A DNA stretch of 64,000 nt from Parasponia andersonii. Taxonomy: Eukaryota > Streptophyta > Magnoliopsida > Rosales > Cannabaceae. The translations under genes and the position numbers were made by a program. Below, piece after piece: positions 47,545-60,376 of the stretch. Numbering within the stretch: position 1 is the first letter of the stretch; each line of letters opens with the position of its first letter. The DNA is taken from contig JXTB01000261.1 of NCBI GenBank assembly GCA_002914805.1, positions 283,166-347,165 on the forward strand, in the 5' to 3' direction. The notes beneath the pieces were generated by a model, which ran no database searches, was not told the origin of the DNA, and saw only the letters and a list, made by a program, of their open reading frames with translations.

Positions 47545-48720
47545 TTGACAGTTGAAACCTGTCAGTGTGGGGCCCGTTCCCGAACCTTGTGCCACGAGGA
47601 AGGCCACGCGGATCGCACGTGATCTCACCATCAGCCTTTGGGCTGTCCAAGGTTAGGGCCGAACCCATCACTGACCCCAGACGGTCCGGCCAGCTAGACC
47701 CCAACCACGACAGCTGGGGATCAGAGGCCCCAAGGGTCTGTTATCTGGAAACAGTGGCCCTTATCTCAACAGTCGGAAGGGTCAGAAGCCCCAAGGGTCT
47801 TCAGACTAGATACAATGGAAAGCAACCCACGGCTCCAGACCCAGACAGAGCATTTAATGCGATCCTGGGTAGGTGTGTGTACCAGGGACATGCCATCCTG
47901 ACAGAACGGCGATTTGCCTAAATCTTACTCCTGACAGATTGAAGCCGTAAGAGGCGGCGAAAATCAGGCCACGGTAGCACAAGGGAGATCACAAAAATCT
48001 CGGCCCGTGACTGTTAAAAAAGATCTTGAGGTGAAAGGTACTCATTCCAGAGAGAGAGAACCAGGCTGTTCACTATCTCAGGATTATACATATAGAAGCC
48101 ATGCGTTCCCGAGAGGGGCATGTACGCGCAACAAAGCTGATATACATAAAACAGTTTGTGAACTAAAAGAATATAAATAGATATTCATACTGAAATATTT
48201 TCCTTGCTACCCAACACAAAGATAAACCGCTGACTTAAGCATCGGAGAGTCTTTGCAGGTAGCCACCCCCGCCTCTCCGATCTTGCTTGGAGTTCAGAGA
48301 GCTTTGAGATAGCAAGGACACGTGGACAGTTGGAGAACATAGCGTCAGCAGTTCGAGACACGTGGACGGTTAGTGAGAAACCGCTCCAACAGTCAGAGAT
48401 CGATGGCAACAAGGAGATGAAGCCGCATGTGCTACTGGTGTGGCGAGACGACGTCGAATGAGGCTTCAATGACCGAAAACCATGCTACAGGCGTGACTTT
48501 TGGGAGCTCCTAAAGGTGGTGTGAGGTAGCTTCAGGCGATAGGACAAATGGCAACTGCTTCATCGGCAGTTTCTAGCCCACACAGGCGGGCTCATTAGCG
48601 GTAGGCGGCAGGGGGACATTGCAGAGCTTCGACACTTGAAAAGTTTGAACCAGGAAGAAGAAGGATCTGTAGGCAATTTTAAGATAGTTGAGGGGCACTG
48701 TTGCTCGTTAGACACGTGCT
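47545..48720 (+). mobile_element. GC-rich gypsy-type LTR (solo or fragment)
   Basis: Markedly richer in G+C than its neighbours. A TATAAATA box lies at about 48172-48179. Downstream is CTGACTTAAGCATCGGAGAG, then TCTTTGCAGGTAGCCACCCC, a motif I know from the R/U5 region of many plant Ty3/gypsy LTRs. A duplicated CCCCAAGGGTCT word occurs near 47730 and 47790. The open frame at 47565-47921 is a by-product of base composition. No partner LTR was found, and both edges are approximate. Confidence 0.55.
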
Positions 48721-50751
48721 AGGCCCTGACTTAATCGAAAGTCTTTTACAAGTTTTGGTTTGGCCATAGTTTTTAAAACATTCTTGCACTTAGGTCCCTC
48801 ATTTCAATAAATATTCATATTTTTACCCCAAATGCACCTAGTCTTGATTTAATCCAAGTTCATCTCTGATATTTTATTTTAAATAATCCGAAAATTCATA
48901 TTTACTAAATTGCCATTGGTTTTAAAATTACTTATTTACCCTTATAAAAAATAAGATTTTACAAATTTATTGTTATATATTTATTAGCTGCGTTAGATTA
49001 GATAAACTTGTTTTTAATTACCTACTTATAAATAGAACTAGTAAAAAGGATGCACACATGCCATACTCATTTGTTTCTCTCATCTTGTCATGTCCTTGTA
49101 GAAAGGCTTTACTCTATTACTGATGCACTTCTTTGTCTATGTTGGTATATTATTACAAATGCATCCTTTTCATAGTTAATCACATTCATAATAATGTGAG
49201 TTATGAAAGTCCATTAAGGGAGATCGTAAACAGAGGTACAAGTTTCACATGTTTAGCTTATCAATCTCAGTCTAAAGGCCAGATGAATATTGTCGGTTGA
49301 CGGTTTGGATTGGCATCATATATGGACAATGAAAATAGAACTGCATCCTCTCTGTTTAGTTTATATTAAATAACACACTTCACAATTCTAAAATGCATGG
49401 TCATGGCCCATGAGACATAGATTTTGAGTAAGAAACTATGTACTAATGAAAAAAAAGAGCCAATTCTGTTCCATAGATTGATGATTATAAACTGATTCTT
49501 TATATACTTTTCTTCAATGCCTCTTACATTCTTGTGATGTTTACAATTTTGTACAGAAGCTGAAGCTTTTTCTTCATGTGCATATTAGAATGTTTACCGT
49601 GAATTTTTCCTGCAGATTTGACCTTTTTTTCTTTGCTTCTAATTTTATTTTTCACTTGGAAAGTTTATCAAACGGAAGTCAATCAGTTGAATCTTAAAAA
49701 TTCACAATTCGATCTAGAGGTGAATGTAATTTATGTGGCCTTTCCAGGATCAAATAGCATTGAAAGAGACATTAATCATGATGACCACAAAATTAAATGT
49801 AGCGCCTAAACCATTTTGATTCAAACTGTAACATCTTCAATTTCACTTACGTACGAAAGAATATATATTCATTTCGAAAACCACACGTAAAAATGCCCAT
49901 ATTCATAAAGGTAAATTTATATTTGTATTTCTTTTTCCTCTACTAATCTCTAACTCCATTAATTATCAAGCAATTTTTCTGAGTGTATATTAGTCATCAA
50001 AATTCAAAATTATATTATGAACTTATTTTTTGTGTATTGTAATTTTGATTCCTTCAAGATTTATGAATACGAGAAACATAATTCAATGAAAGCAACCTCT
50101 AACTTTTAAGCGGAGTCTTAAAAAAAAATGAAAATGAAAAGTAAAAGCAACTTATAATTATTCCAAATAGTAAATAAAAGATAATTATTTTGCTAAATAT
50201 GTAATTTTTTAAAAACCAATTCATATAGCTTTAAATCCATTATTTCATATGAATTTCAATTCTAATAAAAAAAATAATATTAACAATATATTGAGATTGA
50301 TATGGAAAAAAATTCCGATTCAACATTAGAGCGTATTATATTAGAAGGAAAACATAAAAAGAGAAAACCAGAGATATACATGAAACAAAAAAGGAATACC
50401 CGGATAATAAATTACATAAGCTATGTTATATGCCCTTTTTTTGAAAAGATATGTTATATGCTTCTAATTTCAATCGTAACTAACATGACTCTTAACATCC
50501 GTTTATAGCAAATTTTTAGAATCAAAGCCATGGACAACATTTGTGTTGTGAACAACAAAAAAGGAAGGAAAAATAAATAAATACAAAAAAAAAAAGAGAA
50601 AAAGAAAAGGGTGACAAAATATCATTCATCGTAAAAATAAAATAAAATAATACGTTAAAGATAACTATAACAGCTAAACAGGCCCACTTATACTCTGAAT
50701 TCTCTCTCATAAAACCCGGAAAAGAAAAGTAAAAAAAGTAATTGCCAAAGA

Positions 50752-50784
<33 letters not shown>

Positions 50785-51824
50785 AAATATTTTTTTTAAT
50801 AAAATAAAATAAATTATTAATAACCTCTATTTATTACAAAAAATTTTATTTAGTATAAAAGAAAAAAATAATTATTCACTTTAGGCTCTCAGCACTCTAT
50901 CCAATCTTTATCCCGCCCGCTATCTTCTAACTTAGCTCTTAAACAATAAAAATGAAAACAAAATAAAAAGAGAAAAAGACTTGGTAAACCAGACAAGATT
51001 GGCAGACGTACGGCCCGAGCCTATTTCTTTCTCCATTTTCTCTGATTGAAGACTTAGAAAAAGGAAAAAAAAAATCGCCAAATTAAAAGACTTGCGATAC
51101 TCTCTAATATGCCTAAACTCTATAAGGGTTTATATCACCTGAAGTCCCAAACTTTCCCCATGAATTAATTAGGTCTCCTTTGTTTGTAGTTTTTAACTCA
51201 TTTCCGACCAAATGCTCTGTTAAAAGTCATGTGCCCAGCACCTGCTTGGTCATCCAAAGGGTTTGGAACTTGAAAAGAAAAAGAAAGAAACAAAAAAAAA
51301 AGGTGAGATAAGAGTCTTCTTCGTTCAAATGGAATGCTAACTAGATCTGAGTTGTTGTTTTTTTTTTGGTTCAAAATGGAAACAACAAGTTGCGATCAAT
51401 AATAAAGAAATAATGTTGCTAATTAAGATGATCCTTTTCCCGTGCACTCTTCGATTTGATAATCCTTTTTCTTTTAAAAAAGATACCTCAAGTAAACATG
51501 GGAATAAAAGCTCAGGAAATGAGGGACGAGGTAATTGAGAACACTGCTTAATGCTTATAACTATAACCATCAGAACACTAGTTATGAATTAAAGAAATGA
51601 ATCTCAAGATGCATTTTCGTACACAAACCGAGTTCTTTGCCATTAATTCAATTATGTATATAGTTAAAATACACAAATGAATCCAACAGAGCCTTGGGCG
51701 TTTAGTTCTAACATTTGAGATTGTAAGTAAGTCTTCGAATCATGTACCCTAACTAAGCCAAACGGAGAAGAAAGAAAAGAAAAGAAAAGAAAAGAAGAGA
51801 AAGGAAAATGATGAAATATCTTAC
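48721..51824. other. AT-rich intergenic region
   Basis: No coding region is supported. A CT microsatellite lies at 50753-50783. The minus strand downstream of the KEULE-like first exon was scanned for further exons of that family (for example LLYEMLRS or MDAIYFIQPTKE), and none was seen. Confidence 0.5.
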
Positions 51825-51907
51825 GATCATGGCTGGTTTGACGGGAAATTTTTGTACTCGGAGGCTCCTCCATTATTAGAAGAGGAATCGGAATCTGAAA
51901 ACGACAT
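51825..51907 (-). pseudogene. Orphan first exon of a KEULE-like SEC1/Munc18 gene, frameshifted
   Basis: The minus strand encodes MSFSDSDSSSNNGGASEYKN, which closely resembles the N-terminus of KEULE (MSYSDSDSSS..GEYKNFRQ..). One extra C then shifts the frame: the DNA would read on as FRQTSHDR if a base were absent, but instead meets TGA. A GTAAGA donor follows at 51824. A GA/CT tract (51946-51973 on the plus strand) sits upstream, as in a leader. KEULE regulates SNARE-driven vesicle fusion at the cell plate during cytokinesis. Further exons were not found within the window, so this is probably a truncated copy; a sequencing error plus a very long intron is the alternative. Confidence 0.55.
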
Positions 51908-51940
51908 GTTTGTGCAAAGGAAAGAGATTCAGAAGGTTGA

Positions 51941-51945
<5 letters not shown>

Positions 51946-51973
<28 letters not shown>
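51946..51973. repeat. GA microsatellite
   Basis: About 14 AG units just upstream of the KEULE-like first exon, read as CT on its coding strand. Confidence 0.95.
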
Positions 51974-51976
<3 letters not shown>

Positions 51977-54900
51977 GGGAGCAATAAGAATAAGAACCAT
52001 CATATGGCACGGGAACGTGTAAACTGGAACGCAATTCCGGTATTGTTTCCCAAAGGGGCAAATTCTATGCTAATCGGTAGAAATCCAGATTCTTCCCCAA
52101 TTTGTTCCCTCCCCCGTTGAACGAAGCAGACGCGACCTATTTCACCATTTTTTTCCCTTAAATTATTTCCGGTTATGCCCTTGGGGGAGCAAGCGTTACG
52201 TAACGGAACATTTGGACGGAAATGAGTTTAAAAGGACTTACTTGAAACGAAAATGTAAGACTAGGGATTTAAAAGTTAAAAAAAAAGGGACCTAATTAAT
52301 AAATACATAGGGGAAAAGTTTTGGAGCCCGTGATATAAACCCAAATACCAAATTAACCCTTACTTTTAGGGACATATAAGGAAGATAGATGAAAATGTCT
52401 AATAATACCCTCTAAAACAAAATATAGATATATATATATATTTTTATTTTATTGAAACTCGAAAAGGAAAAAGTAAGAAAACTAAGGATAAAAGGGGAAA
52501 AAAAAGTGAATCGTGACCAGCTTATACATATTTAGATATATTGACCAAAATAAAGCGCTTTAATTAATTTAAAAATTTGAGAAAATTTACATTTAGGGGT
52601 TCTACTACTAAACTCTAATGGTGAAAAATTAGACTCGTCTATAAATATTTTTAAAAATAATCTTATTATTATGTCACACATATAAAATTATTTAAATGCT
52701 TTATTCCTTAACAATCTACCTCTACCACCATTATTGGTCTCGACTTTAGCTCTTGTGATGCTTCCGCTCGACCAGAATAAAAAAAATTAAAAAATTTCTA
52801 TTGTGGTCGAATTTGTTTTGTCGCCTCTCCTAGTTGTTTCAATCGATTTTTGACTGGGGTTGAACTACCGTTCAACCGTAGTTGCATAATTAGATTAAGT
52901 CGAAACCACAGGTTAAAAATTTTTGACCGACATTCGACTTGGTCAAACCGTAGTCGAACAATTTCGATCCCAGTCGAATATGATCGACCGCTTTCTCGGC
53001 GTCGTTCATTCATTTTTTACTTTTTCAACTTGGTTGAAAATTTTCGACTGAGGTCGAATCAAGTATAATTTTGAAACTCCAAAATTTTTATTAAATAACA
53101 AGACAATAAAAATTCTAATTATATAAATAATTTTTTAGTAGTCCCTTTTTTCATTATTTATTTTTAAAAATGGTCAAAATTTATTTTCTTTGTTGGCTTG
53201 AACGATACAAAAGCTTGTAAGTCCAAGGAAAAGAAATATTAATACCCACTAAAAAAAATATAATACAAAAAATCATAAAATTAAAAATTAAAAAAAATAA
53301 TATTACTAAACAAATGAAAATTTAAAATTAATTAATAGTTTTCCAATTGCGCGTTAATGAAGACATTTCATCATCATTTTCCTTTCACATCCATGATTTG
53401 TAGAAGACCCAAATTATTGATGATAAATTTCATTACCCATTCATATACCGAATTGAGACCCAAAGGTCCATGATCCTCAAGACATGAATACATATATTTT
53501 TTTTTAATGAAAAAATACATATCTATAAACTTATAAGAAGCACGGATGGACTTTAAGAACCGGTCCGTTCCTCTGCTCATCTTATTTCACCTGCTTAGTT
53601 TTTTGGTTTTTTTTTTTTGTTTTGTCCTTTTTCTAAGTATAGAGCCATGCGTTATATTTTTGGAGATTAGAATAACTTTAGTAGTTTAGACACATATACA
53701 CTACTTTTTTCTTTTTTTATGAATTTTATTACTGTAGTAGAAAATTATTTCATTTTTCAAGAATAAAAATTCGATCCTTGACTATCAGGATTCCCTTGCA
53801 CTAAATAAATTATCTTAAATTCAACTCTTTCTTTTTTAATATCTTTTTGAATTTTTGACGTATCTATTATTTTTTGTAACCATAATTAAGAAGAGAAAAA
53901 ATTTACTCAAAAAAATAGGATAATTACTTTCGACAAAAAATCAACTTTTACGTAATACAATTTTTTTGTAAAAGTTTTTAAATTGAGCCTATATTTATTT
54001 CTTTGCTTAAGAGATGAATTTTTACATATATAATATCGATATGATTCGAGTGCATGAATTTCGAGACATAATAAATAGTCTCATTTTGTGTGCTACAGAT
54101 TAAGTTTCAACTCAGAATCTAAATTGGTTGAATTATATATCTAATCTAGCTATTTTGGATATTAGGAATTCAATAGTATCGTCCGTTTCCTCGTTCGAGG
54201 CTCTATTGGAAAAATGATTTTCTATAGCAAATTATTTTGGTCACTAATTCATCTAACAGACTTCCAACGATTCACATAAATTTATACAAACTTCTATAGA
54301 AGATTATTACACTCAATTGATGTAGGAACTCAATCACTTTCTTTTTAAATTAGTTTATCATAAATGGTTTTAATTGATTTTGATTAAATTAAATTTCGTG
54401 ATTTAGATATTATGAAAAATGTGATTTGATTTAAATTCGTGATTTTAAGTAAATGAGAATCACTGCATAATTGATTTATTGATTTGATTGTAAAATATAA
54501 ATATCTACGTCATATCACACACTTATATTGTATATTATCTCACAAGATCTGAGAATCACGGTATCCCATAGAGCACTGAAATAACTCAAGTTCATCATGT
54601 AGATGATACAAAACTTACATATGTCAAGAATCTAGGCATTACGGAATTAGGCAATAGTTAGTACATTTATAATGGACTTGAATGGTATGTACTGCGTTAT
54701 TAAATTATATTTTTATGTGAGTTTTGTGAACATAGATTTTGATAAATTTGTTTGAGAAACTTGTATTTGTGAAATGTTTGGAATGAAGAAACTAACCATA
54801 CATGAATTTATGAAAATAAATATATTATTTATTATAAGAACTCGTGATAATCTCTCTATTGGATATTAGCTCACTCATTTCCTTTCCCGCAAGTGATATT

Positions 54901-55410
54901 AAGTGTGACTTAAATGAGGAGGCTTAGCTGTGACTTTTGAAGTTTACTAGTATTTATTTTACTTTGGTAATTCCTACTAGATTTGTTGGTGTTGGACTTA
55001 AGTAGAAATTATAATTTTATTTATGGTTATGTAAGTATTATTTCAAGATTGGATATTATCCATATGAATTATGTTTATTATTGATGTGCGATAAATATTT
55101 TAATGAAACTTTAGATGATTATTTTTATTCAAATCTGCATTTAAAGGGTGATCCATTTAATATGGGTTTACTTTTACTTAAACACTATCTAGAGGCCTTT
55201 ACAAATATTTATAAATTTTCAAAACTTATAAATTAAATTTTGGTGCTTCATTTTTTGTGAAAATACTCATTTTGCCACTTACTTTGGCCTTGAGTCACGA
55301 CATGCACTCCTGCTTGGATTAAAGGCACCCATATAATATGAAAAATAACTAAAAACGATAATTAAAAAAAAAATAATAAAAGCACCTCATCTTCCTCCTT
55401 CCTCTCCCTT
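51974..55410. other. AT-rich intergenic region
   Basis: Nothing coding is recognised. At 52800-53060 GTCGAA, TTCGAC and TTCAACC words recur in both orientations, giving local hairpin potential. Around 54860-54910 a TTAGCTCACTCATTTCCTTT-like motif recalls transcribed parts of plant retroelements, but no element could be delimited. Confidence 0.5.
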
Positions 55411-55558
55411 AATCTGACAACATTGTACATCTTCTTCACTTACCTTTCTTTAGTATCACTGAAGTATGTAAATCAGATTAGAGCAATCTGACAACATTGT
55501 ACATCTTCTTCACTTACCTTTCTTTAGTATCACTGAAGTATGTAAATCAGATTAGAGC
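55411..55558. repeat. Perfect 74 bp tandem duplication
   Basis: 55411-55484 and 55485-55558 are identical as read. Each starts AATCTGACAACATTG and ends AATCAGATTAGAGC. The identity in neutral DNA implies a recent event or an assembly artefact. Confidence 0.93.
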
Positions 55559-57778
55559 AAGTATTAGAAGAGAAATAATTTCTACCTGACAGAGTAAGTA
55601 TACACCCATCAGAAGCAAATCTATAAATTGTTTATTTTTTTAAAAAAAGCGTGAGTTTGTAAACTAGGTGAATAAAAGAAGAAAATAGTGTGTTATATAT
55701 ATGATTTTAGTCTCTCATTTTATATTGAAATAAATTATTTAGAATTCTTTTAATACGAAATCGAAAATGCAATTTCTACATACGTTGCGCTGGTTTTTTT
55801 CTTTGGGTAATTTTGAAGGATTTTTTTTTTTTTATATATAATGTTGTGTCTTCTTATGATCATGTTCATTCTCTATTTCTCTAGTTATTCTTTTTAATAC
55901 TGATTCATTCTTTTCATTATAAGATTTAGAAACTACCATTGTTTTTCTGTTTTGAAGACGTGCAAAGAAGAAAGCCAGTTTGAGATTGTATTGGGTGCTT
56001 TTATCTTGACTTTTAATATGTAGTCTAGTCTTGTCATTTTTACTCATTCTTGGGGTGCCTTTATAATAAATGTGTAAATAGAACTACTCAATGGCGTATC
56101 TTTTCCACTAGTTTAGTTAGGTGAAATTATTCCATCACATAGATGAATTATTATTCCAAGTAAATAACTTTTCCAAGAGTTAAAAAGCAAAACTAAATGA
56201 TAAAATAGGTAATACTAATTTCATTTTATTATATTCCTTGATTTTTTTTTTTTATAAACCTAATTACTTCGTCTATTATCCCAACTAAATGTCATCTTAA
56301 AGTTTGACAAATAAAAAGGGGCAAGTGGGGAGCATAACTGAAAAATAAGAATAATGTTATAAAACACCAATAGTACTCAATACTATAATGATATGTTAAT
56401 TTATCATTGATTAATTATAATTATAATTCAGAAAAAGACTAAATAAGATTCAGTTTATTAATTAAATTATCCAATAATAAATAAACATGTCATTACGATG
56501 TTAGATACTACTGATGGATGGCTTATAGTATTACTAGAAAAATAAAAACGAGAGCTCACGAATGGCAAACAAGTTATGGAAAATAAAGTTCAAAGCAAAA
56601 AAAGAAAAGTTACGGAAAATGAACACAATTAAACTTGGAGTTGGGATACTGTTTTGGAGTTTTATAAAATTTAACTCAAATCCCACTTCTAGTCTTGAAC
56701 AAAAGCCCAAGAGACGGGACCTTTCTCAACCATGGTCACTTTCTTGGAGCAAGTGACTAAGTGGAATGACAAGTACTCTTTCTTTTTAATAACTTCAAAT
56801 CATGGTTATTTAATGGATTAATGAACAATTGTTTGAGTCTCATTTTATTTTTGTTGTTGAACTCTCTAATTTTTTATTTTCATCGTCAAATCATTAAAAT
56901 TGTTCGTTTTTAGTCTCTTCTAACAATTTTTGTCAAATATATAATAGAAATGACTGAAAATCATTTTTTTTTTCCAAAGTTTAGCAACCAATTCCCAAAC
57001 CATGATTTAGCATAAAAACTTGGGTTATAGGACAAATAGTCCATGAACTATATCCAATTCATGGTCAAAGTTGGTAATTTAATCTTTGAATTTTTAGATT
57101 TGACGCAATTTATTCAATTTGTTGTAATTTAGTCCTCAAAATTTTAATTATGGTAATTTAACTTTTGAATTTTTCAATTTGAAATAATTTAATCTAGGTG
57201 TTTATTATCATTACCATCATTTAAGAAATAATATTTCCATTGAAGAAAAATAAAAAAAAAATAAAAAAGGAAAAAAAAAAAATATTTTTTAAAAAAAGAA
57301 GAAATAGCATTTCTAAGATTACATCCTAAGTCAATGTTAAAAAACCTTCCTTCTTCTTCTTCGTCTTCTTTTTAGTTATCTTAACAAAACATCTAAAAGT
57401 AAAAAATTAAAATATTTTTGTGGACAAAATATTTAGTTAGTTCATTATATTATTATTATTCTTATGAATTTTACCCAAATAATAAATATGAAGTATATTT
57501 TCTTTTCCAATTAGTTCAGTCCCATATCACGTCCAATAATCCTAAACAATAATCTAGTCTTATGATGCTATGTATGTTTTTTGGCCTGACGTGAAAATGA
57601 CATTATTTATTTATTCTGATAGAACAAACGTCCAAAGTAGGCTAGAAAGTGAACATCTTACATTGCAAGGTAAAGGATGCCCATAGAGTCTACTCTATTA
57701 GTTAGTAGTCTTTGTATTGTCAGTCTACCTCCGCCTCCATAATTAATATTAATATTGTCCGACATGGGTTTGAGCATG
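55559..57778. other. Intergenic region, upstream part of the third NAC unit
   Basis: From about 56310 the sequence matches stretches upstream of NAC1 and NAC2 (GGGGAGCATAACTGAAAAAT; GGAAAATGAACACAATTAAA; AAATTTAACTCAAATCCCAC). At 57020-57190 short TTTAGTCCTCAAAATTTT-like words suggest another MITE. No gene is supported. Confidence 0.5.
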
Positions 57779-58700
57779 TGGGGCCCATTTATCCGACGTG
57801 GCACCACCGACCTGAAGCCACGTGTCAAAACTTGTATGGGCTAAAGACAACTTATTAGAGAAGGGAGGCAAACGACTTTTTTCTGTGCAGCCATGATCAA
57901 CTCAGGTCAACCTATTCATTTCCTTAATGTATCTCTATTCTACTCTCTTTTAGTCATGATGATATGGTGTTAATTATTGTATAGTGTCCCATAATATTAC
58001 TTTTTACATTATAGAATAATAAAAAGAGAGAAATTAATTGTTACTTGTTAATTGTCGTATATGCATTTTTTTTATTCTTTTGTTTTGTTTTTGCCACTTA
58101 CAAGTTCAAATTTTTGGAGAGGAATGTAAACTAAAGTAGGATAAGACATGGACATCCACGAACTTCAGTGTTAATTTTTCATAATGCACAAGGAGATCAT
58201 TGTAGTGCTTGTAATTAAGAAATAGCGGACTTACTTTATTTTGTTTCTTTAATTAGATTAGTAAATTAATTAATGACAGAAATGTAATACAGATCATTCA
58301 GATGTACAATTTCTTTTATCAGCTCAATGACAATGAGCTTATTTTCTACAACTTGTAAGATTGATTGACATTACAACTTGTAAAATTCAGTAGCATGCTA
58401 TACTAAAGCAAAATTTATATACAAGTAGCACCCAATATATATTATCTTGGTAGTCTTCAACTCCATATCATAAGTTTTTTGACTATAGGAAACTAATTAA
58501 TTTAAATCTTCATATTTCATTTGTTTGGAAAAAAAAAAACCATCAGAATGCTTGCAACGTTGCTCATCTTTGTTGCAGTATATGCAGACTTGGAAACTTT
58601 ACACTCGTTTGGCACACTTGTTGGCTCAACGAAAATCTGGCATTCAAAGAATAAGCAACTTGGAGAAGCATTTGAAGTCAGGAAGGTGCGAGAGAGGGAG
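57779..58700 (+). pseudogene. Third NAC copy, deleted pseudogene (NAC3)
   Basis: The promoter module is kept: ATCCGACGTGGC at 57791-57802, CACGTG at 57819-57824 and GATCAACTCAGGTCAACC at 57895-57912. Exons 1 and 2 are missing. Scraps of intron 2 follow (GGACATCCACGAACTTCAGTG; AGCTCAATGACAATGAGC). Exons 3 and 4 with the hairpins are also missing. A fragment of exon 5 starts at 58579 after GTTGCAG and shares the one-base deletion of NAC2. It is joined to a piece of exon 6 (GAAGCATTTGAAGTCAGGAA). It is therefore derived from the NAC2 lineage and cannot make a NAC protein. Confidence 0.8.
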
Positions 58701-58765
58701 CCAACAGTTATGCAAATCCAGGCACGATTACAAAGGAGCTAATTCAAGTTCCAATCGGATAGGTT

Positions 58766-58843
58766 AGAAGAGTTCGAGTAAAAAGATTCAAGGAATCTCT
58801 CAATGAGCTGATTCAAAATATGTGGATTGAGATAAATTCTTGA
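58766..58843 (+). mobile_element. C-terminal tail of a gypsy polyprotein
   Basis: The frame RRVRVKRFKESLNELIQNMW then IEINS and a stop resembles the GPVTRARAKRFKEAL-type end of plant gypsy Pol proteins, which normally lies just before the 3' LTR. It follows the NAC3 fragment with about 65 bases between. Confidence 0.5.
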
Positions 58844-58859
58844 AGACCCATAGATGATG

Positions 58860-59528
58860 TTCCACATAGTTCATAAGGTCAGATTTCCATTATTCAAACT
58901 TTGGAATAATCTACAAAAGACTCTCACAAGAGTATTGCTCAAGGGTGCATGAATTAAAACTTAGTTTTTTGATTATGGTGACTTACCCATTTTTTGACTC
59001 ATCAAGGAGAATGATTGGCTTCAATTAGTTAAATTACATTTCTTATTTATTTATTATAAGTTTTATTGCTGAGTTATAAGACTTGCATGCCAATCTAGAT
59101 ACTTTCTTTTTTTTAGTGTGTAATAGGCGTATTTTTTTAGGATAATTATGGGAAATCAATTTTCTGAATTGAATTAGATTATTTTAGTTTCCTTTTATTG
59201 TTTTGGACAATATCTTAGATGTTTTTAGCAGTTAATTTTCATGGTTTTTATGTATATAAATAGCCATTAGCTAAATAAAAAGAGCAGATTATAATTCATT
59301 AAAATTAAGAGCAATTTCTCTTTAGTTCTTTGAGAGTTTATTCGAACTTATCAGATTTCTCTGTGGCATTTATCCATTGACTTATCAATCGAGTTTTCCA
59401 TCCTTGATTGTGGCGTCTTTCTTTATACCAAGGTTCACATCTCTTTATAAGTGTTAGGTCGAGGTTTTCCATCCGAATCTGATTGTAGAACGGTCCTAAG
59501 TATTATCCTTGTTTCAGGTTTCGTTACA
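58860..59528 (+). mobile_element. Gypsy LTR (left edge approximate)
   Basis: A TATAAATA box lies at about 59254-59261. The segment ends ...TTTCGTTACA at 59528, shortly before a primer-binding-like site. The left edge is placed after the Pol tail near TGTTCCACAT and is uncertain. It could be the 3' LTR for the tail before it and the 5' LTR for the gag after it. Confidence 0.5.
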
Positions 59529-59550
59529 AATTGGCGAGATTCGTATTATT

Positions 59551-59563
59551 TGGTATTAAGAGC
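59551..59563 (+). other. Primer-binding site for initiator tRNA-Met (degenerate)
   Basis: TGGTATTAAGAGC differs from the usual TGGTATCAGAGC by a substitution and an inserted base. It lies 22 bases after the LTR end. Confidence 0.6.
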
Positions 59564-60376
59564 CGGATTATAGTCTCAGATTTAATCTATCCTTTATCTT
59601 TTTTTTTTTTTTGTCAAAACCAGCCTTTATTCTTCCTTCTTTCTTTCATTTAAATTATCCAAAAAAAAACGTAAACTTTTATCTGTTCTAGTCGTAGCTA
59701 AATTTAGATTCCTCTTTGTTTGCTTTTAAATATGAATTTATTTTTTTGTATCTTTCAGTTAACCCTTGTATTTTTAGTTATTATCTGGGTTCTCAATTAA
59801 AAAAAAAAAAGAGAATCCCGAAAAAAAAAAATCTGTGGCTGAATTAGAGGTTTTTTTAGAGTGGTTGTTTAGAGTGGTTGAGTAAAATGGTCATAACTTT
59901 TGATCCAGGTATCAAAATGACTATTATATATCAAATCGAAGCTTATTCCTAGCTCTACAATCTAAATTGACTAAGTACCGTTCACTCTAGTTTTTGCGCC
60001 TAAAATCTATTGTTTTCATCACTTTTAGAGCTTTCAAAGTTTTGTATGTGTTTCTTTTTTTTTTGTTTCACTTTCTTTGCTTGTCAAATTCAAGAAATTG
60101 TTATTCCAGGTTATTATATTAAATCCTGATTTGGTTGGTGAGTTTTTTGTGTGAATTATTGCTAAGAAATTCTCATTATTTTTTTGAATTAGTTTGATAA
60201 GAACTTTTGAGAAATTACGAGTGGAAAAAGGCAAGAGTAGTGAGCACATAAGAGGGTAGAAGCCAATCTGATATATTTGAGTGAAACACGAGTGAAATTG
60301 AGTGATTCATTACTGAGTGAAACACGTGAGAGAATGTGTAAAGTCCTTTCTTTTCTAACTTTGTTTTGCAGCATAC

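Noticed and set aside
47565..47921. 118-residue frame in a GC-rich segment
   Set aside because: It lies in an LTR-like sequence, has no recognisable domain, and open frames are expected at this base composition.
49618..49809. 63-residue frame beginning with a hydrophobic segment after a TGCAG
   Set aside because: No match to a known family and no neighbouring exons; hydrophobicity follows from T-rich sequence.
52800..53068. Palindrome-rich GTCGAA/TTCGAC segment as a possible regulatory or transposon end
   Set aside because: Words are short and irregular; no bounded inverted repeat or duplication could be defined.
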